From JANMDU01 sp043777675 (lineage in GTDB: Bacteria; Pseudomonadota; Gammaproteobacteria; Burkholderiales; Burkholderiaceae_C), in assembly GCA_043777675.1 (NCBI GenBank), contig JAYWHR010000031.1, forward strand, positions 70,172 through 134,171: a stretch of 64,000 bases of DNA, written 5' to 3'. Below are positions 43,072 to 50,441 of this stretch, piece after piece. Below the pieces are notes generated by a model that ran no database searches, was not told the origin of the DNA, and saw only the letters and a list, made by a program, of their open reading frames with translations. Every line of letters begins with the position of its first letter. Position 1 is the stretch's first letter. The translations under genes were made by a program, and so were the position numbers.

Positions 43072-45207
43072 TTAGACGGGCATCGCCGCCTTTTCCGCGG
43101 CAGATTGTGCCGCTTTCTTCGCAAACTCTGCCTTGAGCGCTGCCAGCCGATCCATCGGATTTTCCTTGATTGTGGCTTGATCCAAAGCCATCTCTGCAAT
43201 AAAGCGGCTTGGAATACCAGCTACGGTATCGCGCCCTTTTTTGCGACGCTTGGGGTAGCTCACCGACAGCGTGCGTTGTGCGCGTGTGATGCCCACATAC
43301 ATGAGGCGGCGCTCTTCTTGGATACGCAATGCGAGGCTGTCCGAAATTTTCCCCTCTAATGGCTTCGTACCATCTGCTTCTTCGGGCTTGAAAGGCAACA
43401 AGCCCTCCACCACGCCGGCCAGCATCACATGCGGCCACTCTAAGCCTTTGGAGGCGTGCAGGGTAGAAAGCGTCACCACGTTTTGATCGCCTTCTTTGGC
43501 AGTGAGCGTGGAGAGCAGCGAAATGGTTTGGATCACCTCAAACAGTGATTTGGTTTCCGTGCTCATTGTGAGGCCCGCCGCATCATCGACCTGCCCACCG
43601 CAGCGCTTGGCCATCCAATCGATGAAATCGAGTACGTTCGTCCATCTTGAAGCGGCGAGTTTCTCGTTGTCTTCGCTCTCCATCAAATGCTTTTCGTAGC
43701 CGATGTCTTTCAACCAATCGCGCAAAAATTCTCCTGCGGCTTCAAAACCTGAGGTATGCCGCGCGCGATATTCCAGATCATTTAAATAGCGACCAAATTC
43801 ATGCAAACCGCCGATGCTCCGCGCATTAATCGAAGCAGATAACGAGTTTGAAAACAGAGCCTCAAACATACTCAGCTTGTATTGCGAAGCGAAGATACCA
43901 AGTTGCTGCAGCGTGGTGTGGCCAATGCCGCGCTTAGGAGAAGTCACAGCGCGAAGAAAAGCTGGATCATCATCATTGTTGGTCAGCAGTCGCAGCCAAG
44001 CGCACAAATCTTTGATCTCCGCACGATCAAAAAAGCTCTGCCCGCCGCTCACTTTATATGGAATATTCGCTTTGCGTAGCGCTTGCTCCAACAACCTTGC
44101 TTGATGATTGGCGCGATACAAAATCGCAAAATCTTTCCATTCTTTGTATTGATTGCCCTGCGTGACTTCCGAGCCCACGCGTAGCGATTGAATCCGCGCC
44201 ACAGCGCGTTCGGCTTCGTGCTCTTCGTTGTCCGCATCGACAATGCGCACCGGCTCGCCTTCGCCCAAATCACTCCAGAGTTTCTTCGGGAACAACTTCG
44301 GATTCGGGCCAATCACATTGTTAGCAGCTTTCAAGATCGTATTGGTGGAGCGATAGTTTTGCTCCAGCTTGATCACTTTGAGCTCGGGGAAATCGAGCGG
44401 CAGTTTTTTGAGGTTATCCAGCGTCGCGCCGCGCCAGCCATAGATAGATTGATCGTCGTCGCCCACGGTGGTAAAGCGCGCGGGGCTGCTCATCATTCGC
44501 TTCAAAAGCTCATACTGCACGGCATTCGTGTCTTGGTACTCATCCACCAAAATATGCGCATATTTCTCTCGCCATACCTGCGCGGCTTGCTCATTTGTTT
44601 GTAGCATCTTGAGGGGCAGGCCAATCAAATGATCAAAGTCCACCGCTTGATAAGCCGTGAGCCGCTCTTCATAGCGCTCCATGATTTTCGCCGTAACGCG
44701 CTCATCGTCATCCTTGGCCTGCGCCATCGCCTGCGCAGAATTGAGGCCCGCATTTTTCCAAGCGCTGATCGCCCATTGCCAGATCCTCGCCTGCTTGTTG
44801 TCTGTATTGCCGCCCGCGTCTTTGATCATCGAGAGCACATCATCGGTATCCAGAATAGAAAACATCGGCTTCAAGCCCACGGCCTCCCCGCTCTCGCGCA
44901 GCATGCGCACGCCAAGCGCGTGAAAGGTGCAAATCACCACTTGCCCCGCCGCCTTCGCCCCCGCTTTGCCCATTTGCGCCATCAGCAGGGCTTTGGCTCG
45001 CTCGCGCATCTCAGCCGCCGCCTTGTTGGTAAACGTGATCGCCGCGATCTTCTCAGGCGGCACACCCGCCGCAATCAGCCGCGCAATCTTGTGCGTGATC
45101 ACCCGCGTCTTGCCCGAACCCGCACCCGCGAGCACAAGGCAAGGCCCATGCAAAAAATTCACGGCTTCTTGCTGAGCCAAATTCAAACCTGCGCTGGGGG
45201 AAGACAT
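43072..45207 (-). CDS. rep: ATP-dependent DNA helicase Rep (UvrD/Rep family)
   Basis: A 711-residue SF1A 3'-5' helicase that helps forks pass protein barriers. Motifs: Walker A LAGAGSGKTRVITHKIARL, Ia ITFTNKAAAEMRERA, II LVDEYQDTN, III VGDDDQSIYGWRGA, IV LEQNYRST, V VTLSTLHASKGLEW and VI EERRLMYVGITRAQRTL. It reads as Rep rather than UvrD or PcrA because of overall pattern and length, though the distinction by eye is not absolute. The start is next to an 18-bp perfect inverted repeat and is divergent from the second vapBC pair. Confidence 0.9.
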   Translation of the reverse strand: MSSPSAGLNLAQQEAVNFLHGPCLVLAGAGSGKTRVITHKIARLIAAGVPPEKIAAITFTNKAAAEMRERAKALLMAQMGKAGAKAAGQVVICTFHALGVRMLRESGEAVGLKPMFSILDTDDVLSMIKDAGGNTDNKQARIWQWAISAWKNAGLNSAQAMAQAKDDDERVTAKIMERYEERLTAYQAVDFDHLIGLPLKMLQTNEQAAQVWREKYAHILVDEYQDTNAVQYELLKRMMSSPARFTTVGDDDQSIYGWRGATLDNLKKLPLDFPELKVIKLEQNYRSTNTILKAANNVIGPNPKLFPKKLWSDLGEGEPVRIVDADNEEHEAERAVARIQSLRVGSEVTQGNQYKEWKDFAILYRANHQARLLEQALRKANIPYKVSGGQSFFDRAEIKDLCAWLRLLTNNDDDPAFLRAVTSPKRGIGHTTLQQLGIFASQYKLSMFEALFSNSLSASINARSIGGLHEFGRYLNDLEYRARHTSGFEAAGEFLRDWLKDIGYEKHLMESEDNEKLAASRWTNVLDFIDWMAKRCGGQVDDAAGLTMSTETKSLFEVIQTISLLSTLTAKEGDQNVVTLSTLHASKGLEWPHVMLAGVVEGLLPFKPEEADGTKPLEGKISDSLALRIQEERRLMYVGITRAQRTLSVSYPKRRKKGRDTVAGIPSRFIAEMALDQATIKENPMDRLAALKAEFAKKAAQSAAEKAAMPV

Positions 45208-45238
45208 GCTGAGAAAACTGGTTTTGCTTAAAAATTAA

Positions 45239-45286
45239 GCATTTTCTATTTATTTGCGGTCATGTTGTCAAATAAATAGAAAATGC
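45239..45286. repeat. 18-bp perfect inverted repeat between rep and vapB
   Basis: GCATTTTCTATTTATTTG (45239-45256) and its exact inverse complement (45269-45286) are separated by 12 bases. The sequence is much more AT-rich than the neighbours. It lies in the 203-bp divergent region 45208-45410. It could form a cruciform or RNA hairpin, a double operator, or be the remnant of a mobile element's ends. Confidence 0.85.
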
Positions 45287-45378
45287 CACTTTTTCTTTAT
45301 AAATCAATTACTTACGATTTAATAAGTTGTTGATTTTTGGAGCGTAGAGTGTACCTTCAATCCAGTTTTGATTTTGTC

Positions 45379-45394
45379 ATATACTTCGGTATAT
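45379..45394. promoter_or_regulatory. Probable vapBC operator palindrome
   Basis: ATATAC-TTCG-GTATAT is a perfect 6-bp inverted repeat 16 bases upstream of the vapB start. AbrB-type VapB antitoxins bind such palindromes in their own promoters, so this is the likely autoregulation site. Confidence 0.6.
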
Positions 45395-45410
45395 CTCAAA
45401 GGAGCTTGCC

Positions 45411-45689
45411 ATGGAAGCCACCGCCAAACTCTTCGCCAACGGTCGCAGCCAAGCTGTGCGCTTGCCAGCGTCTTTTCGCTTCGATGAAAAAGAGGTTTAC
45501 ATCCGTCAAGATGCGCTCACGCAAGACGTGATCTTGTCGCGCCGCCCATCCACTTGGGATGGCTTGTTAGCCGCCATCTCCAAGGCCAACGTGCCTGCAG
45601 ACTTTTTGGCCTCTGATGAACGCAGCAGCGGACACGCCACGCAAGAGCGCGATCCCTTGGAAAGCTTTGGCGCCATCGAGGGGCATTGA
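45411..45689 (+). CDS. vapB: VapB antitoxin, AbrB/SpoVT-like fold
   Basis: A 92-residue antitoxin. The N-terminus TAKLFANGRSQAVRLPASFR followed by FDEKEVYIRQD is the typical swapped-hairpin DNA-binding domain of VapB. The C-terminal tail (SSGHATQERDPLESFG) would wrap the toxin. AAAGGAG lies 6 bases upstream, and the palindrome at 45379-45394 is a candidate operator. Its stop overlaps the vapC start by one base (TGATG). Confidence 0.9.
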   Translation: MEATAKLFANGRSQAVRLPASFRFDEKEVYIRQDALTQDVILSRRPSTWDGLLAAISKANVPADFLASDERSSGHATQERDPLESFGAIEGH

Positions 45690-46090
45690 TGCGCTACATG
45701 CTCGACACGAATATCGTCAGCCATTTACTGCGCGAGCATCCCTCAGTCGTCGCGCAAGTTAAAGCCGTGCCGATGGCCTCGCTGTGCATCTCCACTATCA
45801 CCGAAGCCGAGCTGCATTTCGGTCTCGCCAAACGCCCAGCCAACAAGCCCCTGCATCGCGCGGTGCATGAGCTGTTGATCCGCATCGAGTCAGTCGCCTT
45901 GGGCAGCGCAGCCGCGCATGCATATGGCGCAGTTCGGCTGGGCATGATGCAGAGCGGCAAAACGCTCGCACCACTTGATTTACTGATTGCTTCACATGCA
46001 ATCAGCATCGGCGCAATCTTGGTCACCAATGATCAAGCCATCAAGCAACTAAAGGGATTGCAGGTGCAAGATTGGACTGAAGCAAGCTAG
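45689..46090 (+). CDS. vapC: VapC toxin, PIN-domain ribonuclease
   Basis: A 133-residue PIN nuclease with catalytic acidic residues in MLDTNIVSHLL, STITEAELHFGLAKR, LAPLDLLIASHA and VTNDQAIKQLKGL. It is the RNA-cleaving partner of the VapB encoded just before, with coupled translation. It belongs to a different subgroup from the PIN toxin at 35.9 kb. Confidence 0.92.
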   Translation: MRYMLDTNIVSHLLREHPSVVAQVKAVPMASLCISTITEAELHFGLAKRPANKPLHRAVHELLIRIESVALGSAAAHAYGAVRLGMMQSGKTLAPLDLLIASHAISIGAILVTNDQAIKQLKGLQVQDWTEAS

Positions 46091-46134
46091 TCTTTGCAAA
46101 GCGCTGGCGGTGCGCATTGCCTCAAAGTCTCAAC

Positions 46135-46746
46135 TCATTGAACTTTCGAATAAGTTGCTCTTAAACCTTCGCCGTCGCGCAGCAATGCCGCCTGGCTGAA
46201 TAGGTCGTCAGCATATGCACTAATTTTGTTGGCTTTTTCGAATAATGAAAACCATCGATGATAGACAACTCTTGAAGCGTCATCGTGTTCCACGATTGCG
46301 CGAGAGATGTACTCCTTAGCCTCAATAAGGGTGATTAGTTCGCCATAGGTATCCGTTTTTTCCAACTGAATAGCGGCAATCTCATCGATAATGACCCGTG
46401 CACGACTGACCAAATTTATCGCAACCGTCAAGTCCGTTGAGTTTCCGAAAGAATCGTGAGCCTCTTTAATGGTTTGGGCGACCTGACGGATCATTCCTGC
46501 GCGTGCCTCCATCTTTGATGCAATTTTTTCTAATTCGTGTAACCTATTTTTAGCAACTTGATAACGCACCACAAATACAGCGACAATTATTCCAACGGAT
46601 GAGAAAATAGCTTGGAGCCAACTCGCCCATTCACTTTTTGTATGGCAAAGCCACCAATAATTGGTAAAAAACAAGCAGTACTCAGATGAGGATAACGATG
46701 CTGTGTCCATGATGTCGCTATTCAGTTTAAAACTAGCCTTCGGCAT
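46135..46746 (-). CDS. Hypothetical membrane protein with coiled coil (203 aa)
   Basis: I do not recognise this protein. It has one membrane helix near residues 45-62 (LQAIFSSVGIIVAVFVVRYQ), then a long mostly helical, charged region with likely coiled coil (HELEKIASKMEARAGMIRQV onward). An internal ATG at 46710 is another possible start. Composition is more AT-rich than most genes here, with many Ile/Tyr/Lys codons. It stands alone between vapBC and the AEC transporter, convergent with vapC, which fits acquired accessory DNA. Nothing indicates a specific activity. Confidence 0.55.
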   Translation of the reverse strand: MPKASFKLNSDIMDTASLSSSEYCLFFTNYWWLCHTKSEWASWLQAIFSSVGIIVAVFVVRYQVAKNRLHELEKIASKMEARAGMIRQVAQTIKEAHDSFGNSTDLTVAINLVSRARVIIDEIAAIQLEKTDTYGELITLIEAKEYISRAIVEHDDASRVVYHRWFSLFEKANKISAYADDLFSQAALLRDGEGLRATYSKVQ

Positions 46747-46874
46747 TGCACTTTAAAGCAACAGGCTTTCAGATTCATCATTTGCTCGAGATCGCAGATC
46801 GTTTTTTGTCCCTTGCTCCAAAAACGTCAGCAGTTTGCAAACTCGCTGTGCTGGCTCAATGACACAATAAAGCC

Positions 46875-47843
46875 GTGCTGCAAATCCTACTCGTCACCTT
46901 CCCCTTCTTCGCCCTCGTGCTCGCAGGCTATGTGGCGGCGCGGCGGGGGTATTTGCCGATCGCGGCGATTCCGGGCTTAAATGGCTTTGTGCTTTACTTT
47001 GCGCTGCCTTGCATGCTGTATCGCTTTGGCAGCTCGACGCCGATTGCTCAGTTGCTCGATGGTGCGGTGTTTGGGGTGTACGCGCTGTGTGCGCTGGTGA
47101 TGGTGGCGTTTGCTATTTGCATGACACTCTCGCAGCGCATTGATTGGAACAACGCTTCGTTTGGGGCTTTGGTGGCGGCGTTTCCGAATACCGGTTTTAT
47201 GGGTATACCGCTCTTGGTGGCGCTGCTGGGGCCGCGCGCGGCGGGGCCGGCCATTGTGACGATTGTGGTGGATTTGGTGATCACGACATCGCTGTGTATT
47301 GCTCTGTCTCGCTTGGGTTCGGGGCAAGGAAGTGCCGGCGTGGCGGCGAAGAATGCGCTCAAGGGCGTGGCATCGAATCCAATGCCTTGGGCGATTTTGA
47401 CTGGCGCGCTGGCTTCTTGGCTAGAGATTAAATTGCCAGCGCCTGTGATGCAAACACTCGGCTTGCTGGCTGATAGCGCATCGCCTGTGGCACTGTTTAC
47501 GATTGGCGCTGTGCTCGCGCGCTCGCAAATGATGGCGCAAGCCGGCCATGCGCCGCCTGTGCCAGTGATGGATTACGTGCCCGTGGCTTTGATGAAGCTA
47601 CTTTTGCACCCGCTGCTTGTGCTGCTCGTGGGCAGCGCGGCGATCAAGCTCGGTTTGCCGCTCGATCCGTTTGCGCTCACGGTGATCGTGCTCGTGGCGG
47701 CGCTGCCTTCGGCCTCCAATGTATCTCTGCTGGCCGAAAAATTTGACGCCAACAACGGGCGCATTGCGCGCATCATTTTGGTAAGCACCGTTCTGGCGTT
47801 TTTTAGCTTTGCGGGGGCGGTGGCGCTGATTGCGCCGCGCTGA
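46875..47843 (+). CDS. AEC family transporter (auxin efflux carrier-like)
   Basis: A 322-residue inner-membrane carrier with about ten helices in two halves, with LNGFVLYFALPCMLYRFGSS and AAFPNTGFMGIPLLVALLGP in the N-half and LVAALPSASNVSLLAEKF in the C-half. AEC proteins move malate, malonate or other organic anions by proton coupling; the substrate is unknown. The start is GTG at 46875, and the family's N-terminal hydrophobic segment begins immediately. It is transcribed alone; the next gene is 100 bases downstream. Confidence 0.88.
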   Translation: MLQILLVTFPFFALVLAGYVAARRGYLPIAAIPGLNGFVLYFALPCMLYRFGSSTPIAQLLDGAVFGVYALCALVMVAFAICMTLSQRIDWNNASFGALVAAFPNTGFMGIPLLVALLGPRAAGPAIVTIVVDLVITTSLCIALSRLGSGQGSAGVAAKNALKGVASNPMPWAILTGALASWLEIKLPAPVMQTLGLLADSASPVALFTIGAVLARSQMMAQAGHAPPVPVMDYVPVALMKLLLHPLLVLLVGSAAIKLGLPLDPFALTVIVLVAALPSASNVSLLAEKFDANNGRIARIILVSTVLAFFSFAGAVALIAPR

Positions 47844-47943
47844 AGTTTTTTGGCGCTGTGCAGCGCGAGTGCACGGGCTTGTCCGCAGTCATTGAGCCTT
47901 GAACTTATGCCATACTGAAATCAGTATGTTTTGGAGATTTCTC

Positions 47944-49578
47944 ATGCGCCCACTTCAACTTTCTTTGTCTCTCGTGACGCTGGCTTTGCTGGCCTCTTGT
48001 GCAAGCGGTCCCGGTACAGTTTCTGGCCCCGTCAAGCTCACCATTCTTCACACCAACGACCATCATGGCCGCTTTTGGAAAAATTCTGACGGTGAATACG
48101 GCCTTGCTGCGCGTAAAACCTTGATTGATGCACAACGCGCCGAAATCAAAGCTGCCGGCGGCCATGTGCTGCTGCTTGATGGCGGCGATGTGAACACCGG
48201 CATTCCCGAGAGCGATACGCAAGATGCCGAGCCCGATTTCAAAGGTATGAAACTGATTGGCTACGACGCGATGGCGCTGGGCAACCATGAGTTTGACAAA
48301 CCTTTGCCGGTGCTCGCCAAGCAAATGCAGTGGGCGGGCTTTCCGATGATCTCGGCCAATATTTACAAAGATGGCCAGCGCCTCTACAAACCTTTCGAGA
48401 TGTTTGAGCGCGGCGGTTTGAAGATCGCCGTGCTAGGCCTCACGACAGATGACACGAAGAAAATGACTGATCCTGCGAACACGGTCGGCGTGGAATTTCG
48501 TAAGCCCGCTGACGAAGCGGCCAAGCTTGTGCCCGAGCTACGCAAGCAGGCACATGTGGTGATAGCGGCCACGCACATGGGGCATTACACCGATGGCAAA
48601 AGCGGCGTGAATGCGCCCGGCGATGTGGAGATGGCGCGGCAGGTCAAAGGCATGGATTTAATCATCGGCGGCCACAGCCAAAATCCGGTGTGCATGCTCG
48701 AACAATTGGGTGCAAGCCGCCGAAATGATGCTTACGTGCCAGGCACCGCTTGTCGCCCCGATGTGCAAAACGGCACGATCATTGTCCAGGCGCATGAGTG
48801 GGGCAAATTCGTCGGTCGCGCGGATTTCACCTATGCCAATGGCGAGCTCAAGTTGGATAAATACACGCTGCTGCCCGTAAATTTAAAGCGCACAGTCAAA
48901 GGCGCTGATGGTAAAGACATCAAGCAAACCTACACGCCCGAGATCAAAGAAGACGCTGCCATGCTTGCCATGCTTCAGCCCTTCCAAGACAAAGGCCGCG
49001 CGGCGCTGGATGTGGTGGTGGGCGAGAGCGATGGTGTGCTCGATGGTGATCGCGCTCGCGTGAGAGCTCAGCCCACCAACATGGGCGTGTTTATCGCCAG
49101 CGTGATGATGCAGAAAGCACAGGCGGATCTGGCCATCATGAATTCAGGCGGCATCCGCGATTCCATGCCCGCTGGCAAGCTCACCTACAAAGATGTGCTC
49201 AAAGTCCAGCCTTTCGGCAACATGCTCGCGCATGTGACCTTGAACGGCACGGAGCTGATGGCTTACCTCAACGCGGCTGCCAAAATGAGCGCAGGCGCAG
49301 GTGCGTTTGCCCAGTTTGCAGGTGTGAATTTGGTGATCGAAGGCGGCGCAGTCAAATCCGCCAGCATCAAAGGTGCACCCATTGACCCCGCCAAGAGCTA
49401 CCGCCTCGCCCTCAACAGCTTCCAAGCCGGCGGCGGCGATGGCTACCCCAAGCTCTCTGATCACCCCGGCTATGTGAACACCGGCTTTGTGGATGCCGAT
49501 GTGATGCGCGAATACCTGAGTAAAAACAACATCAAGAGCGCGAATTTTGCGCCTGGCCAAGCCGTCGTTCGGCGTTGA
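47944..49578 (+). CDS. 5'-nucleotidase / UshA-like metallophosphoesterase, lipoprotein
   Basis: A 544-residue periplasmic nucleotidase. The signal peptide has a lipobox (ALLASC). Metal ligands lie in ILHTNDHHGRF, LLDGGDVNTG, LGNHEFDKP, ATHMGHYTD and GGHSQNP. The C-terminal substrate domain has IMNSGGIRD and the stacking region SFQAGGGDGYPKL. It probably releases phosphate from external nucleotides. The ATG at 47944 is chosen because GGAGA is 6 bases upstream and it starts the signal peptide directly. Confidence 0.92.
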   Translation: MRPLQLSLSLVTLALLASCASGPGTVSGPVKLTILHTNDHHGRFWKNSDGEYGLAARKTLIDAQRAEIKAAGGHVLLLDGGDVNTGIPESDTQDAEPDFKGMKLIGYDAMALGNHEFDKPLPVLAKQMQWAGFPMISANIYKDGQRLYKPFEMFERGGLKIAVLGLTTDDTKKMTDPANTVGVEFRKPADEAAKLVPELRKQAHVVIAATHMGHYTDGKSGVNAPGDVEMARQVKGMDLIIGGHSQNPVCMLEQLGASRRNDAYVPGTACRPDVQNGTIIVQAHEWGKFVGRADFTYANGELKLDKYTLLPVNLKRTVKGADGKDIKQTYTPEIKEDAAMLAMLQPFQDKGRAALDVVVGESDGVLDGDRARVRAQPTNMGVFIASVMMQKAQADLAIMNSGGIRDSMPAGKLTYKDVLKVQPFGNMLAHVTLNGTELMAYLNAAAKMSAGAGAFAQFAGVNLVIEGGAVKSASIKGAPIDPAKSYRLALNSFQAGGGDGYPKLSDHPGYVNTGFVDADVMREYLSKNNIKSANFAPGQAVVRR

Positions 49579-49636
49579 TCTCAATGCGGTTAGGCAGATT
49601 CGCAAAACGGTATGAAGCAACGCGCGCACACGAAAT

Positions 49637-50431
49637 ATGGCATTCAGCAGCAGGATCAATTGGTCTCGTCAAGAGACATTAGCAGTATTGCATGTATATA
49701 TGTTGCTGTCGTTTGGTCAGCTGCATGCTCGAAATCCTTTGATTCGACAACTTGCCCAGTGGATTGGCCGCACCCCTAACTCTGTTGCGCTGAAACTAGT
49801 CAACTTTGCAAGTCTCGATCCGCAAGTGATTGAGAGTGGCCGCAAAGGTATGGGTAATTCATCTGCGCAGGATAAATTGGTATGGCACGATCTCAATTAC
49901 AACTGGACTTCCATGACTTTAGAGGCTGCTCGAGAGTTCGAACGCTTCGCTACAAATAACGACATGAGCGCAGTCGTTGATATTGCCGATGATTTGGCTA
50001 AAGAAGGTTTTATCATTTCAGAAGGAAAGACGCGTAGCGCAACAGTACAAGTGCGGATCAACCAAGCGCGCTTTCGTAAGGCTGTTTTAGCAAGCTACAA
50101 CAATACGTGCTGCATGAGCGGCTTAAGACATCAGAAGCTCGTTGTTGCTAGCCATATTGTGCCGTGGAGCGTAGATAAAGAAAATCGACTTAACCCGCGA
50201 AATGGGTTGTGCTTGTCGGCAATTCATGATCGTGCATTTGATCAAGGTTTGATCGCTGTTAGCGACGAAGGCAGGGTACTGATGTCCGGCAGTATCAGTG
50301 CTATTCAAGGTGTTGCTGCTTTTGCCAATCATTTCCTGACTTGTGAAGACATGCTCATTCAAAAACCCGCGCGATTTGCACCAGACCCCATGCTTCTTCA
50401 ATGGCACAGAGAAAATCTGTTTACGCCTTAA
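49637..50431 (+). CDS. HNH endonuclease (HNH_2 type)
   Basis: A 264-residue protein with a C-terminal HNH nuclease domain: RFRKAVLASYNNTCCMSGL, then VVASHIVPWSVDKENRLNPR, NGLCLSAIHDRAFDQG. The N-terminal part (SRQETLAVLHVYMLLSFGQL, then GRTPNSVALKLVNFASLDP) looks like a helical DNA-recognition domain often fused to this HNH type. No methyltransferase is adjacent, so it is not a simple restriction pair. It lies between the nucleotidase and putA and is convergent with putA, 10 bases apart. Single HNH genes of this kind are scattered among bacteria, suggesting horizontal transfer. The role is unknown. Confidence 0.82.
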   Translation: MAFSSRINWSRQETLAVLHVYMLLSFGQLHARNPLIRQLAQWIGRTPNSVALKLVNFASLDPQVIESGRKGMGNSSAQDKLVWHDLNYNWTSMTLEAAREFERFATNNDMSAVVDIADDLAKEGFIISEGKTRSATVQVRINQARFRKAVLASYNNTCCMSGLRHQKLVVASHIVPWSVDKENRLNPRNGLCLSAIHDRAFDQGLIAVSDEGRVLMSGSISAIQGVAAFANHFLTCEDMLIQKPARFAPDPMLLQWHRENLFTP

Positions 50432-50441
50432 TTTACGCGAA

